From the NCBI GenBank assembly GCA_018398765.1, contig JAHBMJ010001457.1:1-30604 (forward strand): a DNA stretch of 30,604 bases. Reading direction: 5' to 3'. The translations under genes were made by a program, and so were the position numbers. The notes under the pieces were generated by a model. The model did not search any database. It was not told where the DNA came from and saw only the letters and a list, made by a program, of their open reading frames with translations. Source of the DNA: Chromera velia (lineage: Eukaryota; Sar; Chromeraceae). Shown here one piece after another: positions 1-10,300 of the stretch (position 1 is its first letter; every line of letters starts with the position of its first letter).

Positions 1-863
1 AGGAGAAAAAGGTGTCATTTTGTCAGTTCCGTCGTTTGAAGTCCCTGCGTAGAGAGCAGGAGAGAGAGGGCAGGCCCATATGAGCTCGCATTTATTTATG
101 CAGTTCAGCTGGCTCACTGACTGTCTTCCTTTCTTATCGAACCTGTCAGAGTGAGAGATAAGTGGTTGGCAACTTGGGGGGATGCAAAAGGGAGGTAAGG
201 GCATTAAAGGAGCGCAGTGGACATGAGAGAATAGGGGGAGAGAGCGAGAGAGTGGTAGCAGGGGGGAGTTAGAAACAGACCGGGCCTGCGCCTCCCATTC
301 TACTTGAGGGGGACGGTTTGTGTTGTTGGGAGGCTGCTGGCCACTCAAATTTCAATTATATGTCTTCCGTTCCTCTTCTCTGCCTCCACAAGAAAAAGTA
401 AACAACGAGGGCCTCTCCGGCAAGGGCCTCCCAAGACTTTCCACGGTACAGACTGATGAAATCGGGGGGGGGAAAACGGACGGGCGGACAGGAGATGGAG
501 ACGAAGGCGGGAGGCCCCCGGGTGGGACCTTTTGTTCTGGTAGAGGTCCCGAAAACTGCCGTGATGCAGGGTTGAATCTGCAGGAGAGGGGTACCCTGCT
601 CTCCCCCCCTCCCTCTGCTACGTCGGCTACTGGGAGGGACCGGCCCTCCCTTCCCCTTCCCCCGAGCTTCCCGCTGGTCTATCGACTCCATTGAACTCGG
701 CCACCCTACTCTCCCACCCCCCTTCATCAGTTTGTGCTAGGTTTACTGGGGACTGAACATTTGCCATAGCATCCCCATTTTCCCCTCCCTGGATCGGTCC
801 CACCTGCCAGGAAGGCGCTATGTTCAGAACTCTAAAAGGGCCCCCCCACCCATCAGTACGCTG
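1..863. other. GC-rich stretch without recognisable gene
   Basis: Both strands have open frames of about 120 codons here (320-694 plus, 356-727 minus), but their translations are Pro/Gly/Arg-rich, overlap each other and show no domain. The minus frame of the 864-2048 ORF continues left only to a second TAG at 831-833. It may be the 3' flank of that ORF. Nothing else is recognised. Confidence 0.5.
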
Positions 864-2048
864 CTACTGCTGGGGGCCAAACAGGAGTCCCCGCCTCACT
901 CCACCTCCCTCACCCCTTTGCATTCGCTGTCTATGTCTGTGGGTCTGCTCTGCAGTACTGGGGTCACCGTTCGCCTCGTCGTGTATTCTACGCAGACGCA
1001 CCCCCAGGTCGACCTGTCTCGGTGCCTTGGGCTTGACCATACCCCCCGCCCCAAGGTCTGGGGCCCTAGACCCCTCAATTCTCCCCAATTTCCAGTCAGC
1101 CAAGAACTGCCGGAGTCGCTCGGTTAGTCCTGCTGCTCTGGTACTAGTGGGGCCAGTGATCTTTCGAAAGTCCTGCACAACAACATGGTACCGGTCTTTC
1201 AAATTCTGCTGTGCTTCGGTTGCAAACCCTCCCTCCACCGCTCGGGTCGCTCTATTAACCTTTGCAAAGAAATGGAAGAGGAGGGAGGCACCTGGGTGCA
1301 TTACGATTTTTCGGTTCAGAATCTCGGTGTCCGTAGGGAGGGAGAGGGGGAGAGGTCTTCCCTCTTCAATCCCTAGTCTATTGCGGGCCTCGTCATATGC
1401 TGACAGCAGGGCGGCTGCATCACCCAAGGTGAGTTTGAGTTCACCGGTATGTGAGGGCTCCCCCTGCATGTCCGTGGAGCTTCTGTAGAAAAAAGACTCG
1501 ATCCTCCAGCTCATGCCCCAAGACCCATCTATGTCCGGCTCTCCAGATGATATACCTCCGAGCATTGAGAGGCAGCGATGGAGGGGGGAATAGGGGTACA
1601 GCTCCTGTGGGAATTTCCTCTGCCGCTTCCACTCGCCCTCTATGAGAGTACCGAGAGACTCTGCTGCTTTGAGGTCGTCCCTTGTGAAACACAGGCTAAA
1701 GGGGAGATGTCTTACCACCACCGTGCCCCTCTTGGCATGGTCGAGTGATTTCTCTTTTTCAACCCACTCCAGGAGTGCAAACACCCTCTCTTCCTCAATA
1801 ATCATTTCTACCTAGTCGAGCTTGACCTCAACCCTCTGCTTAGCTTGCCCAATCAGAGTCATAGCCTCGTCTCTGGAGATGGCACTAAGACGGAGACCTT
1901 CGAGTGCGGTGGTGATCTCTGTGAATTTTGGGATGAGGGTGTTGGAGACGGCTGTTGCTGCAGCCGTTGCAGCACGGTTAATGACGTCGTCATTTTCTCC
2001 GCTGCCCTTTCTTCCTGCTTCATTCGAGTCTCTACTCTCGTCCGACAT
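864..2048 (-). pseudogene. Hypothetical ORF split by one in-frame TAG (possible retroelement ORF1/gag-like)
   Basis: Two minus-strand ORFs lie in the same frame. The first (2048-1812, 78 codons) has a polar N-terminus (MSDESRDSNEAG) followed by an Ala-rich helix and ends at TAG 1814-1812. The second (1805-864, 313 codons) resumes nine bases later, with Val-Glu between the TAG and its Met. No frameshift separates them, so the whole is a 394-codon frame with one amber stop, closed by another TAG at 866-864. The second part is charged and helical (motifs ALLEWVEKEKSL, LRQFLADWKLG) with a basic Arg/Lys/Gln-rich tail. I see no zinc knuckle, protease or polymerase motif. The lack of introns and the polar-then-basic layout suggest a mobile-element ORF1, but that is inference. 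It could also be a lineage-specific gene with a nonsense mutation, or a readthrough protein. Confidence 0.4.
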
Positions 2049-2434
2049 CGAGAATGAGACTAGTCAGGGCACGACAGATGCAAAAACAGGTCTATGCTGC
2101 TTGGAGACTGCCTAAGAAACGAGGGATACGTTTTTCAAGTCGAACTTCCGTCACAGAACGAGTAAGAAATTCAGAAAAGGACGAATTTGGTCAGTGCTCA
2201 CGACTTTAACAGTTTGAAGAAGAAAGAGAGGAAGACATTAGACCCGTTCCCCCCTCTCATTTTTTTTCCTTTTTAATATCAATAATTTGCATATTAAAAG
2301 CAGTCAGTTCAGAACAGACATAACAGACAGACAACGATGGAGTAAACAAAGAAACAACTAAAGAAATGAAGCCTGTTAAACTGTATGTCCGGAATGTTGT
2401 TGGGAAATATAGGATACGTAGACAATATAGGATC
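2049..2434. other. AT-rich intergenic DNA
   Basis: This is an abrupt composition change from the GC-rich ORF to AT-rich sequence with homopolymer T runs. No coding frame of note is seen. It lies just left of the MITE-like element. Confidence 0.5.
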
Positions 2435-2739
2435 AGTGGGTTAATTCAAAGGAGTACTGTCATAATAATTATAAAATTTTATAGTGACTCTGAATTTTAT
2501 AATGATTATGCACTGGGAAGTCATCTAACTTTGGAAGCCGATTTCTCACCCAAAAATCACTTTCTTAAACTTTAAAAAACCGTTTAAACGAGTTGATTTC
2601 TCTCATAAAAATGAATTTTTTTGACTGTAAAACTCCTTCAAATTCTGATTTTTTTCATAAAACGACCCATAATGATTATGAAGATTTTATAGTCACTATA
2701 ATGATGTCATACTAGTAATGATTAACGAGTTAACCCACT
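2435..2739. mobile_element. MITE-like element with terminal inverted repeats
   Basis: The segment begins with AGTGGGTTAA (2435-2444) and ends with the exact reverse complement TTAACCCACT (2730-2739). The inverted similarity continues imperfectly inward for about 80 bp on each side (AT-rich, with matching TATAGTGACT and ATAATGATTATG blocks in opposite orientation). Total length is 305 bp, it is very AT-rich and it has no coding capacity. This is the anatomy of a non-autonomous DNA transposon. I could not identify an unambiguous target-site duplication. Confidence 0.6.
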
Positions 2740-3791
2740 AATATTTCTTGAATTTCCTTTCAACGAATCTTTTGTAGATTTCTTTTATTTTTTTTTTATT
2801 TGGTACTAGATTTTAATACTGGTGCTAGTACAGTGCAATGCTGATACATTTTTCACAAAAATAATTTAATCTTGTTACTATTGATAATAATTTGATATTA
2901 GCATCATATTATTAGCGGTATAGACAGACTAGTATATATTGTTTACTAACTTTATTTTTAAAATACAAACAGAATTTTTTTAAAAAAAGATGTTGACATT
3001 TCACTTGAATGAATTTGAGTTGGCTGTATAAGTTGAATAAAGTTGTAGAAAAGTGTTTTTAATGATAATTTGACTCATATTATTTGAGTTGTGCTAAGTG
3101 CCAGCTAGGCTGGATGTTCCTGGGCCTCTGTATTTGAGGGTGAAGGGCTCCCTCCTTCTCCAGTTGCTTCCTCTGCTTTCTCTCTCTCTTCCATTAGAAT
3201 GATCAGAGTACCAAGCGTTTCCGACGGATTGATGCCTTGTCAAAATCTTGATCGATTTGCATGCACCATTGAACACCGCAGCGGCCTGCAGGGAACAGTC
3301 ACGTATATGGGTCGATTGATCCTTGATTTTAAACCGGGCAAGGCGTCCTGAGTTCTGTACGTATTTGTGTTTATGATGTCCTCTGGAGAAAGGGGATTGG
3401 AGAAAATCTCTTTCACAAGGGTTTCTGTAATTATTTCAAAGACGCTTTTGAACGGCGTTTACGGGAAAATCGATCAAAATCGGTCAAAAGAAAGGGTCAA
3501 ACAATGGAAACCTGCAGTTGAAAGCCGGCTTTTGGTGAAAAAAAACAAGTTGCTACATACCCACCGTGTCCAAAGTGCAAGAGTGCCGGAAGAAAAACAC
3601 GATGCCCCTATGTTGCGTCTCCTGCAAGCAAGCAAGCAAGCAAAGGGAGAGGTCAGCGTACAGCGAGGATCCCGGGGGGCTATGCATGTTGCTTGCTGCC
3701 CGGTTATCATTTTGACAGGTGTAGACAGAGAAGGAGACCCGCGCTGGGAATTAATTAATTTTTTTTGACTTTCGGGGGGGACAAGATTGTA
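2740..3791. other. AT-rich to mixed intergenic region, 3' flank of the large modular gene
   Basis: It contains poly-T runs, a short AGCA tandem run near 3627-3645 and weak ORFs on both strands with no recognisable domain. It probably includes the 3' UTR of the gene ending at 3792. No obvious polyadenylation motif can be assigned. Confidence 0.4.
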
Positions 3792-4191
3792 TTACCGACC
3801 TGAAAGGGACACGCGAATGGCCGCAAACTTTTTTCCGCTGGCTGCCCAAACACCCTGGATGTGGAAATTTCGAGCATGTTCCGGCGGGTTACAGGGATCA
3901 CCCCATTCATGTCCAGTGGGAAGCACATTCGTTCCGACCCAGGAGGGAATCTCGCTCTCAGAGTCCCACCCTTGGGCCTTAATGACCAAATTGCTGGACG
4001 CAGACGTGGCGCCATTCCAACCCGAGAGATTCCCTGAAATGTCCGTGCATGAAAACCACACCCCCCCCCACTGGCACCCCTCGTCATACCCAGGTCCCTG
4101 GTTGTGTCCAGGGCCTCCTTTATCGTTTCCGACAATCACGAGAGTGCCACCCGGGACTGGGTCAAAGGAGAATTGCTTCTTGAGATTCCAC
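3792..4191 (-). CDS. Exon 24: module A copy 4, second part, and stop
   Basis: The acceptor is TGTGTGCAG, phase 2. It encodes VPGGTLVIVGND, GCQWGGVWFSC, GTNVLPTGHEWGDPC and QGVWAASGKKFAAIRVSLSG, then Arg and TAA at 3794-3792. A GTCGGT at the same place where exon 22 is spliced would allow continuation, but I see no convincing exon further left, so the stop is taken as the end. Confidence 0.72.
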
Positions 4192-6871
4192 CTGCACACA
4201 AACACGCAAGCGAACGTTCTTAATGCGAAAAGAGGAATTAAGAAAGAAGTTGCACGGTCGACTTACGTGCTCAAAAAATCGGGGTCTGAGGAAAAAACAA
4301 AAAAAAGCAACTTACGTGCTCAGAGAATCGGGGTCTGAGGGGGAAAAAAAGCGACTTACGTGCTCAGAGAATCGGGGTCTGAGGAAAAACAAAAAGCGAC
4401 TTACGTGCTCAGAGAATCGGGGTCTGAGGGAAAAAAAAAAAGCGACTTACGTGCTCAGAGAATCGGGGTCCGAGGGCCTGATCGTAGGTGTCAGGTCCTT
4501 TCCGTTGTAGAAGATTCGGACAGTGACATCGTCAATGCCCAGGGAGCAGCTCACACTTCCTGCACGAGACAGTCAAACAAAGCATGCATCTGGCGACGTG
4601 ATTCTGGTCAATTATGTTTCGATCAAGAACACCCGAAAAGTGCACACAACTCGGAATGTCAGAGAGCATTTCAGCAGGTGCGTGGAGTCAATCAGAACAC
4701 ACACTTTTTGGCCTTTCTGACCTGCCAAAGAGACTCTCACAGCTGCCCATCTTTTTCCATTCGCTGCCCATACTCCATGATGTGGAAGTCTGCTAGAAGG
4801 TGTCGACCAGGTCCGACAGGGCTGTGGCCAGTGGGTGCCTGAGGGCAGCACATTGTCCCCTGCATATTCGGGGACTTGATCAAGCTGATCCCACCCCTCT
4901 ACCTCCATGAGCATTCGACTCGAGTCAGGAGTTGCTCCATTCCATGCTGACGGGGACGATGACGAATCGAAACACCTGAACCAGACGCCCGCCCACCCAC
5001 ACCCAGCGCTATACCCAAAGGCTGGAGGCCCGCTACCATCCCCCAGGTCTTCTCCGACAAAGACAAGACTGGCGCCAGGAACCGGCATAAACTTGAGGGT
5101 CTTGTCAACCTGCCAACTGCAATGAAGGAAAGGACGCAAACTTTGCTAAAATACGACGCTAAAGATGAAACGAAAAGGAAGTTCTCAAAAAAGCCCAAAC
5201 TACCAGTTGGCTGCAATAAAAAGGACGCGGAAAAAGAGTCTGACGAGCAAAGCTGGGTTCTTGTCGCAAGAGGTTGATCTACGCAAAGATATTGACTGAT
5301 GCGTTGTATCACTGTAGGAGAAACCACTTCCCGCCCTCCCTAAACGTATTCCAGGACATGCACTCAAAGAGAGAGCGTGAAGGAATTTAACGGGGGACGA
5401 GAATGAAGGAAGCAGCGCATGAGGGATCGACTGACTGACTTTCCTTGAGACCCGGCATCAGAGGGCTGGATTTTGCTGGTCATATCGACTCCGTTGTAGT
5501 AGACCTCCTTAATCACGTTGTCGACTGTAAAGACGCATTCCACCGTTGCTGCATGCGGCCATGAATTCAACAGATGTTTTCAGAGAGGGATTTTCCTCAT
5601 GAAATGACACATGTATTAATGAATGGCTCGGGTGCACCAGCACAACGGAGCTCCTGGAAGCCCATGTTCACGTAAGTGATGGTCTCTTCGTGCCGTTTTT
5701 GTGTCATTTCGGCATGCAATTTAGTGATCGCTATTATTGCTCTACCTGATGTCAGACGACACGAAAAGCTAAATAGATCGTTTGTTTCTCAGGGTGCATT
5801 AAAGTCCCAAACTCGCGCAGGCATGTTGCTTTCGATTCATACAAACTGAGATTTTGGTTAGTAGTTCACATGACAGCTAGACTGACCGAATTGAGACGCA
5901 AGTCCGCCCCCTGGCTGGTAGTCCGGCATGTCTTTCGGAATGTTTTCTTTCTCTCCGATAGGAAGGCAGGACTCTTCATAGAGCTCCCCCTCCACACACT
6001 CAAAACGGGGAGGAAGCAGGAGAGCCTTCTCTGTATTGCAAGCAGGTTCCCAGAGACGACCACATGGAACTGCAACACGATGCATCCACACGCAAGCAAC
6101 TGTCACTGAAATGCCTCTACAACACACATGGCCAGAGGAATGGTACAGGAGGATTGTGACTCACTGCATGGCACAGTGAACGGCCCTGCATGCATGGTGC
6201 TTCTTGCGAGTGATCAAAAGCGTGCGCATGTGAGACAGCTTCATGCCGACCAACCAACCACCCGACCGACCGCAGAAGGCTTTGTTGGGAACTCCTGACA
6301 GGAGCAGCTCCGGCATGCACCGAAGAGTGGGATCCCCTGCACATGGCTCCTGCTTTTCGGCATCGTTTTCTTCTACCACTTCTTGCAATGCTGCATCTTC
6401 ATGCGCCCATTGCAGCTTCATCCGTCTCTCTGCAGAGCCCTCCTCGAAATTGCTTCGCTCCTCTTCGGAAAGAGGCGCATTACATTCGGCATTGGTGTTT
6501 CAGATTGTCTGCAGGTAGATGCCCATGCATAGATGTCCAGATGTACAGCGTGCAGTCAAGAGCAGCCACAATACCATGTGAATGCAAAAGTGAGAAAGAA
6601 AGACAACGCTCTTTTGTCCAGATGTGTACACTGCACCCGACTACCTTGCTTGCTTTTCCCTCTATCTCTCTCTTTCCTCCATTCCTCTCCTTCGCTTGCT
6701 TTCAGTTTTTCGCTTTCTTTCATACCAGTGCTCGATCCCCTAGCTTCTCTTTCTCCCCTTCCCCTCGTTCTTTCCCTCCCTTCCCCTCCCCCCCCCTTTC
6801 CTTCCTTCTTTCCCCTCCTTCCCCTCAGTATCCAGCAAGTCTTGTTTCCTTTCTTTCCTTCTTTCTTTCTT

Positions 6872-6909
<38 letters not shown>

Positions 6910-6932
6910 TCTCTCTCTCGCTCTCGCTCTCG

Positions 6933-6972
<40 letters not shown>

Positions 6973-7003
6973 GTCTGTCTGTCTGTCTGTCTGCCTATCT
7001 GTT

Positions 7004-7041
<38 letters not shown>

Positions 7042-7223
7042 TTCCCTACTTCCTTCCGTCCTTCCTTCCTTCCTTCCTTTCTTTCTTTCTTTCTTTCTTT
7101 CTTCCTTCCTCCCTTCCTTTCTTCCTTCCTTCCTTTCTTTCTTTCTTTCTTTCTTTCGTTCTTTCTTTCTTCCTCTGCTGCTTTCTTTCTCTGCTTGTTT
7201 CCTTCTTTCCTTCCTTCTTTCTC

Positions 7224-7286
<63 letters not shown>

Positions 7287-7295
7287 GTCTGTGTG

Positions 7296-7329
<34 letters not shown>

Positions 7330-7348
7330 TGTCTGTCTGCCTGCCTGT

Positions 7349-7379
<31 letters not shown>

Positions 7380-10300
7380 CTTTTCTTTCTTTCCTTCTTT
7401 CTTGCTTTCTTCCTTTCATCCATCCATCCATCTATCCATCCATGCATGCATCCGTCCATCCGTCCATCCTTTCGCTGTCCGTGCTTCGGTCCGTCCAGTC
7501 ATCCATCTATCTTTCCTTTCCGTTCTCATTGAATCTTTTGGTACTCCAATATTTCCTTCAGTACCTCCTTTTTCAGTCCAGAAAGAAGACACAGCTAGCT
7601 GGATGTCCCCTCTGACCGACCGACCGACCTGCATGTCCCAAATGCAGTTCCAGTCGCACCACCACTTGTTGAAACCGCCAGAGGCTCCCGCACTCTGCAT
7701 GCCTCCGTCGGCCCCCATGACCATGTGGGGATCCTGAGCTTTTCCGTCCCTCATTCCGCACACCATCGACATCTCGGTTCCTGTTTGCAGTTCATTTAGG
7801 CGTTCCCGAGCAGTCTCCACATCGGTCGAGACCACCCGCATTTCTCCTTGAAAGATAGTGCAGTAGCGTTCGACTGCAGCCATAGCATGATCACACAGTA
7901 ATTCTTAGGGGGAGGGCTGAACAGAATCTTTCAGGGCTCCACATCAAAATGTTTGTTTGACAGAGACTCAAAGGAATTGTGTGCGTCTAAGTGAAGAACA
8001 TTGAGAGTGCGTTTGACCCAACTGACATCTTTTGCTGTCCTGTTCCTTTGCGTGCTCGAGGTCTGCAGATCTCTTTCTGTTGGAAGCTACGAGTGCCTCT
8101 TGCTTGCGCTTCTCCTGCTCAGGGCTGACGCAGCATGGGCTGTATGCCTCCCCACAGGTCAAAACTGGAGTTGCTGCCCCGAGCAAGTCGGCTGCATGTA
8201 GATTAGACAAAAGGGGGAACAATGAATGAAAGACCAGGTGGTACATGAAGAAAATGATTGACAAAATAGCCAGAAAAACAGAAACGGCTGTGCACTGATG
8301 CATCCAGGACGTTCGTTCATCACTTCTGTTTCAAGCAAGCGTGAAGGCAGCATGAATTTTGAAAAAGATGGTTTCTACGGCCATTCTCCAAGACCCACCT
8401 ACGGTAATTGCCACAGAACTCTCCTCTCGCTCGTCGTCTTCTGCAGGGAACACACACATTCACATCGTATGATAATGATAAGGAGCGGACGTAATCAATC
8501 CAATCTCTACTTCCAAAATAGACTTCAAACACTTTGCCCACCTTCTGGTCTCGGACACAGCGTCATTCGGCACGCGTACTCTTCGGCCCCCACTGCGAGG
8601 CGCTCTCCATCAACTGCTTCGCAAAAGACTTCGGACTGGCTCTTAAGCAACAGCGAAATTCCTCCTGCACATTGGGCCTTCGATAACGCCAGCATGTACG
8701 TGCCATCAGGAGTCAGGGATATTTCGCAATCAGTGAAGGCGCTCTGTGATTCCGTGCCCTCAGGAGCCTCAATTTTTCCGCGGAGGGCTTCGCAGGCATC
8801 ACTCGAGAGCCCACTCGCCAGAAAAGTCCTCGCAGCTGCCCAGGAGTCCGGCTGAACCCCCCCGAATGGGAGAAGATCCTCCAACACAGAGGCCTCCTCT
8901 TCGGGACACAGCGTCACGCCGGCACACTCGACCAGTGACATTCCTGCATACAGAAACAGAGTACGTCAAAAAAAAAACGATCGAGCTTGCAAATGGATGG
9001 TGAAATATCTGCTCGCTTTGTGACTCTCTAGGCACAGGAAAGTTATCAAGCAAGAGGGACACGGCAGACATCAGGAGAAGGTGAGGCAAATGTGACACTT
9101 CACAAGCACAAGACAGAGCAAGCAAAAGGGACAGTACACAAAGAGCAAAGTAACCACCAACTTGGTAGGCGTGAAAAATGCAAATTTGGAATAGACGGAG
9201 GCCACCGAAGAATGATCAGGGAGACCACTTGAAAGAAGTATCGGTAGATTTGGAAACTGACCCGTGACACCTGCCACAAAGGTGTTTCCTGCAGTCCCCC
9301 CCAATTCAGCACACTCTTCAGGAGAGCGTACTGCGAGTGACGCCTCGGCGCCCCTGCACGTCTTTTGGGGAGATATTGCCCACAGACTCGTCACAGTGCC
9401 GAATGCCCCTGCATGCGATTGGACGAAGATACAGACAGAAAAAAATCACTTCACTTTTAATTGTCCTCGACTGGCCGGACCGGGTGGAAGAGCAACAGTA
9501 GAATGAGATGCAAGTCTACCATCCTACGTTTTCTGAATACAACAAACACACCTGTTGAGTTCGAGGAAACGCCCGTCACTTCTTTGCCAGCCAGCGTTTT
9601 TGCAGATACGAGAAGACCTGTGCCCCTCTGCTGCAAACACAAGGCGAGCTCACTGAGAGAAGTGGACCCTCTGCAGCCCAGCGGCAGAACAACCGGAGTT
9701 TCACCGGCCATGAAATCTCCCACAGATCGTGCAGCCGTCTCTTGAAGCTCCCACCCTGTCTTTCCCTCGTGTTCGTTTGCCGCAAGAAACTTTGCCAATT
9801 CATCGTATGATGCATGACGTAGAGCCGCTGCTTCTCCGTTCAGCACCACAAGAGCCCACTGGTCTTCACCCGGTTCTGGAAACAGCACCTCGGGTTCTTG
9901 CGCGTTTCTCGCGACTGCAAACAAAATGCATGAGAGAATTTCAGCAATCAAAAGTAGCAATTTCTTTCCTCTGCATGGCCGCTGTGTCCACAAAAACTCC
10001 TCCAAACGGACCCGCTGGGCTTTCTCGAAACGAAAACAGTCGGGAAAGAAAGCATTCTTCAGCAAAAAGCTGCGTTTCGGGGCGTGTGCAAAATTCACAA
10101 AGAAGTAACTCAAAATGACCCGTGCACCTACCTATGTGCTCGGGGGCCTTGGAGGCATCAAAGTTTTTTCCCAAGGTAAGAAGCATGACGACCTCCCCTT
10201 CGTGGCTTCGATCTGCGCCAGCCTCACAACCATCTGCGTCGAGGTATATGCGCGAGCTCTGGGCCTCGGGCGAATCTCTGAGCCGAACTTCAGCTGTGTG

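Noticed and set aside
820-1488. 222-codon plus-strand ORF opposite the left minus ORF
   Set aside because: It is a shadow frame of the longer minus-strand frame, with Ser/Arg/Pro-rich composition and no domain.
4259-4474. CRISPR-like regular repeats
   Set aside because: The units are contiguous copies of an exon end with homopolymer spacers, in a eukaryotic intron, with no unique spacers or cas genes.
4223-4842. Plus-strand ORFs with repeated LRESGSE motif (95 and 160 codons)
   Set aside because: They translate the tandem exon-end/donor array and antisense of exons 22-23. The minus strand carries the homologous module A coding sequence.
6343-7737. Very long open frames on both strands (Ser/Leu-rich plus, Arg/Lys/Glu-rich minus)
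   Set aside because: They are translations of tetranucleotide pyrimidine arrays lying in an intron. Repeats without stops give long frames on both strands.
9271-9408. PAN/apple domain in exon 15
   Set aside because: Only one short Cys segment fits; the domain's full Cys set is absent.
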